From an uncultured Alphaproteobacteria bacterium (lineage in GTDB: Bacteria; Pseudomonadota; Alphaproteobacteria; Micropepsales; Micropepsaceae): a stretch of DNA of 64,000 nucleotides. The stretch spans positions 1 to 64,000 of the forward strand of contig CADEFU010000016.1 in NCBI GenBank assembly GCA_902826695.1, given 5' to 3'. Positions within the stretch are counted from its first letter, which is position 1, and each line of letters starts with the position of its first letter. Of this stretch, positions 51,322 to 60,635 are shown one piece after another. Below the pieces are notes generated by a model. That model saw only the letters and a list, made by a program, of their open reading frames with translations. It was not told the DNA's origin and made no database searches. Position numbers and translations under genes: made by a program.

Positions 51322-51345
51322 ATCGCCAGCGTTCCTGCACAGCTT

Positions 51346-51375
51346 GAGGCCCGAGGCGTTTCTCGGGCCTTTTTC
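51346..51375 (+). terminator. Rho-independent terminator of the RcnB gene
   Basis: AGGCCCGAG (51347-51355) pairs with CTCGGGCCT (51362-51370), followed by TTTTT. Confidence 0.9.
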
Positions 51376-51431
51376 CTGCCGCGCCTGCGAATTAGTTCGC
51401 ATTTCCCGAGCCGCCCCCCCATATCTGGGTC

Positions 51432-51590
51432 ATGACCCAAAACACCAAACTGAAGATTCGAGCCAATGCCGCTGCCGTTCACGCCGCGGAGTACGGAACG
51501 GCTGGTTGGTTGGTTCCGCCGATCCTATTTCCGGTTCTCCTCGCGATCATGATCGGGGTGCGGGCCGCATACCTCGCTTATCCTTGGTAG
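51432..51590 (+). CDS. 52-residue single-helix membrane protein
   Basis: MTQNTKLKIRANAAAVHAAE, a soluble amphipathic start, then WLVPPILFPVLLAIMIGVRA as a transmembrane helix. No ribosome site is visible before the ATG, so expression is uncertain. Confidence 0.45.
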   Translation: MTQNTKLKIRANAAAVHAAEYGTAGWLVPPILFPVLLAIMIGVRAAYLAYPW

Positions 51591-51598
51591 CGTCCGCA

Positions 51599-51850
51599 AT
51601 GATCGATCACGACTTGGCGAAGACGCGCGCCGTGCTGAACGTCGCAAGGCGGGCGAGACTCGCCAAGGACGGGCAGGCAGCGACGGAGGAGTACGAGGCG
51701 AAGCGAACAGCCGCGTATGCGAATGCCGAACGCCTAAAATCGCTCAGACAGGCGCGTGATGCGGCCGCCGCGAACGCCGAGAAAGTTGCCGCTAAGAAGG
51801 CAACCCGCCGGAAACCAGGCGTTGCACCCACGCCGAAACGCGATGCCTAG
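51599..51850 (+). CDS. Basic alanine-rich helical protein of unknown function
   Basis: 83 residues, one long predicted helix rich in Ala, Lys, Arg and Glu (AKTRAVLNVARRARLAKDGQ, then ERLKSLRQARDAAAANAEKV) ending in a basic tail (RRKPGVAPTPKRD). Could bind nucleic acid or act as a coiled coil. It starts nine bases after the previous stop and its end overlaps the end of the cyclic glucan synthase gene on the other strand by four bases. Confidence 0.55.
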   Translation: MIDHDLAKTRAVLNVARRARLAKDGQAATEEYEAKRTAAYANAERLKSLRQARDAAAANAEKVAAKKATRRKPGVAPTPKRDA

Positions 51851-54800
51851 CCCAAGATAACCAAGACTCTATGGCTCGCTCCGTCGTCCTTGAGTGCGAT
51901 CGTACGGTTGTCGTCAGCGAGTTTTGTTCCATCGAGATGAACTTCGGCCACGTTCGATGTAACGCGATTGGGATTTTCAACGACAATGTCATACGTCGCG
52001 GAGCGGTGCTTAAGCCGGATCTCGTACCCAGGCCACATGTTCGGGATGCAAGGTTCCATGTGCAGCGTGTCGCCTTCCACCTTCAGCCCCAAGATCGACT
52101 CCAGGCCGGCGCGATAGAGCCATCCGGCGGCGCCGGTGTACCACGTCCAGCCGCCGCGCCCCACATGGGGCGGCATCGAGTAGACGTCTGCCGCCACCAC
52201 GTACGGCTCCACACGATAGCGCTGACTATCGGTGAACGCGCGCGCGCGGTTGATTGGGTTCAGCAGCCAAAAGAGTCCGGCGGCCTTGTCTCCTTGGCCC
52301 AATGCGGCAAACGCCATCACCGACCACGCGGCGGCGTGGGTGTACTGCCCCCCGTTCTCGCGTATGCCAGGCGGATAGTCTTTGACGTAGCCGGGATCGA
52401 CCGGGGTTCTGTCGAACGGCGGATTGAAAAGGACGGCGAGGCCGTTCTGGCGATCGATGAGTAACGTGTCCAACGCCGCCATTGCCCGGCGCGCGCGACC
52501 GGCATCGGCGGCACCGGAGAGGACGGCCCAGGATTGGGCAATGGAATCGATACGGCAGGCCTCGTTGGCTCCCGAACCCAGTGGCGTGCCGTCGTCGAAG
52601 TAGGCGCGACGGTACCAATCGCCGTCCCACGCTTCGCGCTCGAGGGCCTCGCGCAACAACTCGCGATGCAATAGCCAGCGTTCGGCACGCGCCGCTTCGC
52701 CGCGCTGGCGCGCAATGGGCACAAACGAATCCAACACGGAACACAGGAACCAGCCCAACCAAACGCTCTCGCCCTTGCCGGCGGCGCCGACGCGGCTAAA
52801 GCCATCGTTCCAATCGCCCGTACCGATCAGCGGCAGGCCGTGTTCGCCGACCGCGAGGCTCAGATCAAGAGCGCGCGCGCAGTGCTCAAAAAGCGAAGCC
52901 TTCTCATCCGTTACGCCAGGTTCGAAGAACGCGTCTGCCTCCCCGTGTTGCAAGGGCGGTCCTTCCAGGAACGGAACCGTTTCGTCGAGCACCGAGTGAT
53001 CCGCGGTCGCGATCAGATAGTGTGCGCTTGCGTAGCACAGCCATAGGCGGTCATCGGAGAATCGCGTTCGGACACCCTGGCCGGTGTGGGCGAGCCACCA
53101 ATGCTGCACGTCTCCCTCGACAAATTGCCGGCCGGCGGCGCGAAGCAGGTGGGCGCGCGTCAGCTGCGGCATTGTCAACGTCATCGCCATTGCATCTTGC
53201 AGCTGATCGCGAAAGCCATAGGCGCCGCCCGATTGGTAGAGCGCGGATCGTGCCCAAAGCCTGCAAACCAAAGTCTGATACAGCAGCCAGCGATTGAGCA
53301 TGATATCCATGCTGCGGTCCGGCGTTTTCACCTGGACCTTGTCGAGCACGCCGTTCCAGAACTCCGTCACCTCATCCAACGTCCGATTCAAGTCTGCGTC
53401 GCGATATTTGCCGATGAGAGCCCGGGCTTCGTCTTCGTCGCGCGCGGCGCCGAGAAACAGAACAACCTCTATGGCTTCGCCCGGCTTGAGTTCGATCGAC
53501 CGCTGCAACGCGGCGCACGGGTCGAGTCCCGCGCCGACGCTTCCCGACAGACGTGTCTTGGCCAGCAATGCTGCGGGCTGAGCCGGAGAGCCGTTGCGCC
53601 CCAGGAACTCGGTGCGATCTCCCGTCCAGGACGTTTGTCGGCCAGCCATGTCGACGAACGCGACTTGCGAGCCGAAGTGGCTGTTCCACGGATTGCGCGC
53701 GAAGACAGCGCGTGTCGAGGGATCCAAACTCGTCACGATGATCGGCGAGGTCAGGCCGCGAGGAGGGCCCATGAGCCACTCGACGTAGCCGGTGAGAGTC
53801 AGGCGCCTCGTGCGCTTTGTTGTGTTGTGGATCGACAGGCGCGAAATCTTGATCGGATCGTCCTTGGCGACGTACTGCAGCATGTAGCAAGCAACGCCGC
53901 CGGCGTTGTATTCGAAGCGGCTGTATCCTTGGCCGTGACGAACCAAATAGGATGTCGACGTGCGCCGGATAGGCGAAGGCGTTGGTGTCCAGATCTCGCC
54001 GGTATCGTCGTCTCGGATATAGATGACTTCGGGCGTGCGATCGCAGACCGGATCGTTCGACCAGTCCGTCATCTGATTTTCGCGGCTACTTTCGCTCCAT
54101 GTGTAGCCGCCACCATCCGCGGAAACCTGAAATCCGAAGTGAGCGTTCGCCACAACGTTGAGCCACGGTGCGGGTGTTTGTAACCCTTCGCTGAGCGCAA
54201 CGACGTATTCGCGGCCGTTGGCGGCAAATCCGCCAATGCCGTTGAAGTATTCCAGGTCGGGCGGTCTTGGCGACGGTGCTGCCGGAACGATGGAGCTTTC
54301 CGGTGTCGAGCGGCTGCGGTGCCGCGCACCGGCGAGCGCAGGGTCGATCAGACGGTCGAGCTGTTCGCACAAGGTGCCCCGCCTTTCGGCAAGGTCCACG
54401 CGCGCAACCGCCAACAGCGCTCTTTGGCCCTCGGGCGTCATGAGGTCGCGCCGCAGAACCAGTACCTTACCTTTTAGCGCATCGCCTGACTGCCGTCTGC
54501 GCGCTTCGCCAGCGCGCACGAGTGCCACCAGCGATGCATGCAGATCTTGGGCATAAGATGTCGATTTCTCGTTCATCACCACGAGATCGACGTCCAGTCC
54601 CTTCCTTTGCCAATATTCGTGAGCCAGCAGAAGTTGGCGCACGAACGGAAAGCCGTGGTCTTCGTCGATCCGGACGAGAACGATCGGCAGGTCGCCCGAG
54701 ATGCCGTGCGTCCAGAGCGCGTTGGGTGGCTGCGCCCCGCGTGCGATTGTTTCGGAAGGCGCGCGAAGCGCGGGATTGGCGTAGAGCAAGTGACTGGCCA

Positions 54801-57800
54801 GGCGCTGGTACTGGCTGGCCTGATCCGGCGTAATACCCATGTGATGGCGCTCGATCTGACCTTGAGACCAAGCCATCGTGGTGACGCGGTCGAAGGCGTT
54901 GGCGTCGCGATGCCTGTCGGCGAGCGCAATGGCTTCGTCCCGCGACCCGGCGACCAATGTCCAATACGTGATCTGCGCCGAACCGCCCGGGCGAATTCGT
55001 ACGCGCCGCCGGGAGGCGAAGACGGGATCGAGGACGGCGCCGACCGTATTCGACAGCGGCCGCATGTCGGAAATGGCCGCCGGCTCGCGCAAGCTACGTC
55101 CTCTTCCGATGAATCGCGCGCGGTCGGTCTCGACTTGCAGCGCACCCAAGCTGTCGCCTTCGACGAGGGAATGCATGCTGACCCACACCGCCGTGTCGCG
55201 CGTGGAACCTTGACGGCGGGTCGCCAAGAGCAGGCCTTTGGCCGCGATGTAGTCCGTCTCCACAAACAGCTTCGAGAATGCTGGATGGGCCCAGTCTGCC
55301 GTGGCAGGCGCCAGCACGAGCTCGGCATAGGATGTCACTTCGATCTCGCGCGTGCGCGCGCCGTGGTTCGAAATGGTGACGCGGCGAACTTCGCCATCGC
55401 ATTCCGGCGAGACCATGACGTCGAGCGCCGTTGTCACCGAGCCGTCGTGCCTTGCGAACTCGGCTCGTCCATCGGCGAATGCGACCTTGTATTCGTCAGG
55501 CTCGGTTCCGGTGGGCTGATATCCTGCCGACCAAACCGCGCCTGTTCGCGCATCACGCAAATAGATATGCGTGCCGAAGCCGTCCGACGTCGCGTCTTCG
55601 CGCCAGCGTGTGATCGCGAGGTTGTTCCAACGGCTGTAACCGCCACCGGCGGCGGTCACCATGACCGAGTAGCGTCCATTCGATAGAAGCTGGGTCTGCG
55701 GCGGTGACGAATGTGGTGAAGTAACTATGCGCGAGCGTGGGGCGGCGTCATCGATTAGCTTCGGCGCAGCCTTGACCTCTTCTGCGCGCGGATGAGCGAG
55801 CGCGACGTCCCGCGGTGTCCGTTCCTGGAGAAGAAGTTCGGTGGCGCGTATGCGCGGCTCGGTATGAAACCGGGTCCGCATGCGCCCGTCGTTGAGGACG
55901 TTCGCGATCGCAACGATGGTCATGCCCTGATGGTGGGCCATAAACGCGCGAACGACTGCGCGGCGTTGACCTTCGGGGATGCGCGACGGCGTGAAGTCGA
56001 CGGCCTCATAGAAGCCGTAGGCACCGCGTGCACCAACGTCATTCAGTCGTAGAAAATTCTTGCACGCTGCGGCTGGATCGACCATCGCGGCGAGCGCGGT
56101 CGCGTACGGTGCAACGACTGCATTCTCGGAGAGTCCGCGTTTGAGCCCCAATCCGGGAACGCCGAAATTCGAGTATTGATACGTGAACTCCAAGTCCCGC
56201 GCGTTGTACGCCGACTCCGAGATGCCCCAGGGCAGGCCGAGTTTGCGTCCGTGCGCGATCTGGCGGCTGACGATGAGTCTGTTCGTGCTCGCGAGCAAAC
56301 TGCCTTTAGGCGCGCGCATGACGAGCGAGGGCATGAGGTACTCGAACATCGACCCCGACCAAGAAATCAGTGCGGCGCCGCGATCGACGGCCGTGACAAG
56401 GCGGCCCAAGCGAAACCAATGGCGTGCCGGCGCGTCGCCCTTGGCGATGGCGACAAAACTGGCCAGGCGGGCTTCCGAGGCCAGCAAGTCGTAGCAACTC
56501 GGATCGAGCGTCTCTGTGCTGACGAGATAGCCGATCGACAGAAGCTTGAGTTCCGGATTGACCAGAAAGCGGAAATCCATCGCGTTGGAGAGATTGTTCG
56601 CTGCGAGTGCCAACGCGCTAAGACGCGCAACAATGCCCGCCTCAGGCGCCAGATCTAGCATGTGGCTCTCGACAGCGTGTTGAGCAGCCGCGCTCCACGC
56701 CAAAACCTCGAGTGTGTATGCATCATCGTGTTCCGACCGCAGGGCGCCAGCCGACGCCACCAATCTGGTCGCTTGTGCGTGCGCCTGTTCGAGCGAACTG
56801 GCGGCTTCGAGCGAAGAGGTGAACTCGGCGACTAGCTGCCCAACGCCGTCAAAGTGTTTCAAGGGCTTGGCGCCACTCTGTTTGACGGCGGCAAGAGCTT
56901 CTTGAGCGACGGCTAAGGCGTCGGCAACGCCCGACCGCCAATCGGCATTCGCTTTGGTGCAGGCGGCTTGTTCGGCACATGCGTTCGCAACGGCAATGAG
57001 ATGACCGGCGAGATTTCCGCTGTCCACCGACGAAACATATTTTGGTTCAAGGGGCAGCAAGGTTTGGGTGTCGTACCAGTTGAACAAATGCCCGCGATAG
57101 AGGTCCAACCGGTTGAGTGTTGCGAGCGTCGCTTCCAACCGCTCGACCATTTCCACCGTGCCGATCCAGTGGTTGTCCCGCGCGGCCACGACGGACAAGA
57201 GGTAGAGGCCGATGTTCGTTGGCGACGTGCGGTGCGCCACGATCGGTTGCGGGTCTTCTTGGAAATTGTCGGGCGGCAGACTGTTGTCGGTGGCGGTGAC
57301 GAAGACTTCGAAATAGCGCCATGTGCGCCGCGCGATGAGGCGCAGTGTGTCGGCATCCTGCATCGAGACGGCGGCGCGTTCGACGGTGGTCGGCGAGGCA
57401 CTGGACCAGCGCGCAATCAGCGGCGAGAGGCCCCACAAGGCGACCACTGGCAAGGCTATGAGCGAGGCGTACGTGCCGAACGCCAGCGACAGCGCTAGCG
57501 TGCCGACCGCGATAGCGACGGCGCCGGCCATTTGGTTGTACGCGCTCACCAGGTCGAGTTGCGGGCGATACGTGGCTTGCGCTGCCGTCACCCATTCGAG
57601 CAAGCGCCGACGGGTGAAGAAGAGGCGATTCAACGTTCGCGCAATTGCGTCCACCATCAACGCCGCTTGATGCGCCAGAAAGGTAATCGCGAATGCGATC
57701 TGGGACATCGCAAGTCCTAGGTCGCCTGCGAGCGCCTGAAGGTGGCTGCGCACCGAAATTCCCGGCCGAGGCAGGCGGATGGCGCCGAAGACCGGCAGGA

Positions 57801-60402
57801 GCGGTGGTAGTGCGATCGTCGCCAAGATGAAACCGGTCCAGATCAGAGACGTCTGCAGCGGAAGCGTCCAGCCGATCGCCAGCGCGAGAACGCTGGCCGG
57901 CGCCGATAGCGAGCGCCGCAGGTTGTCGAGCATCTTCCAAAGACCGCCAAGGGGGATGGCGGTTTGGCTTTGGTCATTGCCCGGCGCACCCCGCCCGAAT
58001 ATCCAAGGAAGCAGTTGCCAATCGCCCCGCGCCCAGCGGTGCAGGCGCGATGCCGCGACGTCGTACCTTGACGGAAACGTCTCGAAGAGTTCGATGTCGG
58101 AAACGAGGCCCGCGCGGGCAAATATGCCCTCGAAAAGGTCGTGACTGAGCAGCGTGTTCTCCGGCACGCGATCGGCAAGAGCCGCCTCGAAAAGGTCGAC
58201 GTCGTAGATGCCTTTACCGGCGTAGGAGCCCTCGCCGAAGAGGTCTTGATAGACGTCCGACACGGCGGCTGTGTACGGGTCGATGCCGCCACTGGTGGAA
58301 AAAATCTTCTGAAATAGAGACTGCTCTTTGCCGGTCGGAAGTGTCGCCGTGATGCGTGGCTGCAAGACGGCATAACCCTCCGCAACGCGTCCCGTGCGCG
58401 CGTCGAAACGAGGGCGGTTGAGAGGATGCGCCATCTTGCCCACGAGGCGCCGTGCAGCATCGCGCGGTAGGCGCGTATCGGCATCCAGCGTGATGACGTA
58501 GCGCACACCCGAGGGCACGCGTATTCGATCCAGTCCCATGAACGTGGTGTCGGTTGCGCCCCGCAGAAGCCTGTTCAACTCGTGGAGCTTTCCACGCTTT
58601 CGTTCCCACCCCATCCATAGCTTCTGTATTGGGTTCCAGACGCGACGGCGGTGAAGCAAGAGGAAGCGGTCGCCATAGCGTTCGTTGAGGCGCGCGATAC
58701 CAGCGGCCGCCGCGGTGCGGAGTTCATCGTCGCCCTCGGCGTTCGGCGTCGCCGCATCGGTCCAGTCGGACAGGAGCGCGAAGTGAATGTCGCCGTCTTG
58801 GCTTGCGAGGTGGTGGACTTCCAATCCTTCAACTTGCTCCGACACCGATGCTAAAGACGTTAAGAGCGTCGGCACGACAACCATGGTCCGCAAGTCGGCG
58901 GAGACACCGTCGCGCAGTTCGAGCCCGGGCAACGTCGTCGCGGCGAATTGCGACGTCGCGAAGCGGTTGACGAGCGCGACCGCCGCGTCGGTTGCGGGAA
59001 AGAGGCCGAGCGCGGCAAGTACAGGCCACCACCAGCCAAGACCGGCCGCGTCGATGAGCGAGAGCGTCAAGCCGATCAGGGCGGCCGTAACAACGCCGAT
59101 GCTCACGATGTAGCCCAGGAAGCCGAGCGCCGCCGTGGTGCGGCCCAACCAGGCGGTGACCGGCGGCCGAAAGCCGATTGCGCGCTCAAAAGCGGGCCGT
59201 CCCGCGGCAATGAGGTGGTAGCCGGGGTCGCACGCACGGTTCTTCTCCGTGTCGTTGATGAAGTTTGCGCGGCGCGCTGCGGCGGTGGTTTCCGCGAGAG
59301 CGCGTGCGGCGACCTCGATCTCGGTCAGCTTGGTGCCCCGGGCAAGCTCCTCGATCGCGCGCCGGTATTGGTCGCGGGTAGCGAAATCCATACGGCAGTA
59401 ATTGCTTGCACCGCGAAGCACCTCATCGACGGGGCTAATGCTCTCGAACAGCTCCGCCCAGTCGACGGCAGAGATCCGGCGCATACTGGAGATAATATTG
59501 CTCACCGTCACCGTCATTGCGGCTTGGCGCATATGCTCGCTCTGCACGACGATGTTGGTCGTCGTGTTTTGTTCGTTCAGTTTGGCGTCGAGCCATTGCA
59601 TGGCGGGTGTTAGCGCAGGGTCGTGATCGCGCAGCCGTTGGACAAGTTGCGCGGCGAATGCGGGCGACATCGGCTCGCCTGCGTGGGGTGCGAGCAGCGC
59701 TTGAATCGTCGCGGCTTGGGGGCGCTTTGCGGCGAGCAATTTGTCGGCGAGACTGTCGGCATTCTCCCGGTGTTGCCGCCCCGTCAAAATCCTGTGAGTC
59801 GCACGGCGCAGATTTTCGACCAGCATGATGCGCAGGGTAATTGCCACGGCCCACAACTCGCCGATCGTCAACGGTTGCACGCGCTGATAAGCGTTGACGA
59901 AGCTGCAAAGCAGGCCGGCATCAAAGCGGCTGTCGGTGTGGGCGATAAAGGTCCACGCGAGCTCAAATACCCGCGGCAGTCCCTTGAGGGGACCCTCGAT
60001 CAGCTTGGGCAGTTGACGATAGTAGCCCGGTGGTAGATCCAACCGGATTTCGCGAATCTGACCTTCCACAAGATGATAGTTGTCGACAAGCCATTCGGCA
60101 GCGGGCGTGATCGGGCGGCCTTCGGCGACGGCCTTCGCGATCGTGCGGTAGGCGGCGAGCAGTGTTGTCTCGTTCTTCCGCAGTCTGGCACCCAGCGGCC
60201 TCGCACCGTGTCCCAGTTCGGATACGCGATGGGTTGTAGCGAGGCTCTCGGCATGGCGTTGCAATGCGTCTGCGCTGAGCAACGCTTCCCGGATCAGTTC
60301 GTCGCCGTTCCAATCGATAGTCGATTGGGGGCGTTGGTCGGGCGATGCTTGTGCCGAGTGCGGCAAAGGACCGGCATCGTTCGATAGTTCGGCACGCAGC
60401 AT
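51847..60402 (-). CDS. ndvB: Cyclic beta-1,2-glucan synthase (NdvB/ChvB family)
   Basis: 2851 residues, the normal giant size. An inner-membrane enzyme that initiates, elongates and cyclises periplasmic beta-1,2-glucans. N-terminal region about 1-415, membrane helices around 420-480, a GT84-type glycosyltransferase domain (about 500-800) with VRYVITLDADTRLP as the metal-binding Asp motif and SRLHRWARGDWQLLPW as the QxxRW-like motif, then further helices (about 840-1000). A glycoamylase-like region follows (about 1290-1450: GISESAYNARDLEFTYQYSN). Two carbohydrate-binding/GH94 phosphorylase halves come next (about 1570 onward and 2090 onward), the latter with the catalytic IGTGDWNDG near 2527. 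Such glucans protect against low osmolarity and are needed in host interactions. It has a perfect EcfG promoter. Confidence 0.96.
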   Translation of the reverse strand: MLRAELSNDAGPLPHSAQASPDQRPQSTIDWNGDELIREALLSADALQRHAESLATTHRVSELGHGARPLGARLRKNETTLLAAYRTIAKAVAEGRPITPAAEWLVDNYHLVEGQIREIRLDLPPGYYRQLPKLIEGPLKGLPRVFELAWTFIAHTDSRFDAGLLCSFVNAYQRVQPLTIGELWAVAITLRIMLVENLRRATHRILTGRQHRENADSLADKLLAAKRPQAATIQALLAPHAGEPMSPAFAAQLVQRLRDHDPALTPAMQWLDAKLNEQNTTTNIVVQSEHMRQAAMTVTVSNIISSMRRISAVDWAELFESISPVDEVLRGASNYCRMDFATRDQYRRAIEELARGTKLTEIEVAARALAETTAAARRANFINDTEKNRACDPGYHLIAAGRPAFERAIGFRPPVTAWLGRTTAALGFLGYIVSIGVVTAALIGLTLSLIDAAGLGWWWPVLAALGLFPATDAAVALVNRFATSQFAATTLPGLELRDGVSADLRTMVVVPTLLTSLASVSEQVEGLEVHHLASQDGDIHFALLSDWTDAATPNAEGDDELRTAAAAGIARLNERYGDRFLLLHRRRVWNPIQKLWMGWERKRGKLHELNRLLRGATDTTFMGLDRIRVPSGVRYVITLDADTRLPRDAARRLVGKMAHPLNRPRFDARTGRVAEGYAVLQPRITATLPTGKEQSLFQKIFSTSGGIDPYTAAVSDVYQDLFGEGSYAGKGIYDVDLFEAALADRVPENTLLSHDLFEGIFARAGLVSDIELFETFPSRYDVAASRLHRWARGDWQLLPWIFGRGAPGNDQSQTAIPLGGLWKMLDNLRRSLSAPASVLALAIGWTLPLQTSLIWTGFILATIALPPLLPVFGAIRLPRPGISVRSHLQALAGDLGLAMSQIAFAITFLAHQAALMVDAIARTLNRLFFTRRRLLEWVTAAQATYRPQLDLVSAYNQMAGAVAIAVGTLALSLAFGTYASLIALPVVALWGLSPLIARWSSASPTTVERAAVSMQDADTLRLIARRTWRYFEVFVTATDNSLPPDNFQEDPQPIVAHRTSPTNIGLYLLSVVAARDNHWIGTVEMVERLEATLATLNRLDLYRGHLFNWYDTQTLLPLEPKYVSSVDSGNLAGHLIAVANACAEQAACTKANADWRSGVADALAVAQEALAAVKQSGAKPLKHFDGVGQLVAEFTSSLEAASSLEQAHAQATRLVASAGALRSEHDDAYTLEVLAWSAAAQHAVESHMLDLAPEAGIVARLSALALAANNLSNAMDFRFLVNPELKLLSIGYLVSTETLDPSCYDLLASEARLASFVAIAKGDAPARHWFRLGRLVTAVDRGAALISWSGSMFEYLMPSLVMRAPKGSLLASTNRLIVSRQIAHGRKLGLPWGISESAYNARDLEFTYQYSNFGVPGLGLKRGLSENAVVAPYATALAAMVDPAAACKNFLRLNDVGARGAYGFYEAVDFTPSRIPEGQRRAVVRAFMAHHQGMTIVAIANVLNDGRMRTRFHTEPRIRATELLLQERTPRDVALAHPRAEEVKAAPKLIDDAAPRSRIVTSPHSSPPQTQLLSNGRYSVMVTAAGGGYSRWNNLAITRWREDATSDGFGTHIYLRDARTGAVWSAGYQPTGTEPDEYKVAFADGRAEFARHDGSVTTALDVMVSPECDGEVRRVTISNHGARTREIEVTSYAELVLAPATADWAHPAFSKLFVETDYIAAKGLLLATRRQGSTRDTAVWVSMHSLVEGDSLGALQVETDRARFIGRGRSLREPAAISDMRPLSNTVGAVLDPVFASRRRVRIRPGGSAQITYWTLVAGSRDEAIALADRHRDANAFDRVTTMAWSQGQIERHHMGITPDQASQYQRLASHLLYANPALRAPSETIARGAQPPNALWTHGISGDLPIVLVRIDEDHGFPFVRQLLLAHEYWQRKGLDVDLVVMNEKSTSYAQDLHASLVALVRAGEARRRQSGDALKGKVLVLRRDLMTPEGQRALLAVARVDLAERRGTLCEQLDRLIDPALAGARHRSRSTPESSIVPAAPSPRPPDLEYFNGIGGFAANGREYVVALSEGLQTPAPWLNVVANAHFGFQVSADGGGYTWSESSRENQMTDWSNDPVCDRTPEVIYIRDDDTGEIWTPTPSPIRRTSTSYLVRHGQGYSRFEYNAGGVACYMLQYVAKDDPIKISRLSIHNTTKRTRRLTLTGYVEWLMGPPRGLTSPIIVTSLDPSTRAVFARNPWNSHFGSQVAFVDMAGRQTSWTGDRTEFLGRNGSPAQPAALLAKTRLSGSVGAGLDPCAALQRSIELKPGEAIEVVLFLGAARDEDEARALIGKYRDADLNRTLDEVTEFWNGVLDKVQVKTPDRSMDIMLNRWLLYQTLVCRLWARSALYQSGGAYGFRDQLQDAMAMTLTMPQLTRAHLLRAAGRQFVEGDVQHWWLAHTGQGVRTRFSDDRLWLCYASAHYLIATADHSVLDETVPFLEGPPLQHGEADAFFEPGVTDEKASLFEHCARALDLSLAVGEHGLPLIGTGDWNDGFSRVGAAGKGESVWLGWFLCSVLDSFVPIARQRGEAARAERWLLHRELLREALEREAWDGDWYRRAYFDDGTPLGSGANEACRIDSIAQSWAVLSGAADAGRARRAMAALDTLLIDRQNGLAVLFNPPFDRTPVDPGYVKDYPPGIRENGGQYTHAAAWSVMAFAALGQGDKAAGLFWLLNPINRARAFTDSQRYRVEPYVVAADVYSMPPHVGRGGWTWYTGAAGWLYRAGLESILGLKVEGDTLHMEPCIPNMWPGYEIRLKHRSATYDIVVENPNRVTSNVAEVHLDGTKLADDNRTIALKDDGASHRVLVILG

Positions 60403-60466
60403 CTGTGGTTCCGTCCTCGCGCAAGGGCGGTAACGCGGCCTGTCGCGATCCGGCGCCTAGACACTA

Positions 60467-60491
60467 AACGCGCGAACTCGGGAATTGTTCC
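60467..60491 (-). promoter_or_regulatory. EcfG-type promoter (GGAAC-N16-CGTT) of the cyclic glucan synthase
   Basis: -35 at 60491-60487, -10 at 60470-60467 on the minus strand, 65 bases upstream of the start codon. Confidence 0.8.
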
Positions 60492-60635
60492 TTCTGGCTG
60501 CCGACGCCTGCTTCGGCGTCACCCGCAACGATTGAGCAGCCGGTCCGGCCACCACCCACGCAGCGGCTTGCTTGGAATAGGCCAAGACTGCTTTGTTTGC
60601 TGCGGAATTTGACCCATCCATTCAGGACGACACCG

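Noticed and set aside
53086..54183. 365-codon plus-strand frame
   Set aside because: Antisense shadow of the cyclic glucan synthase; no recognisable domain.
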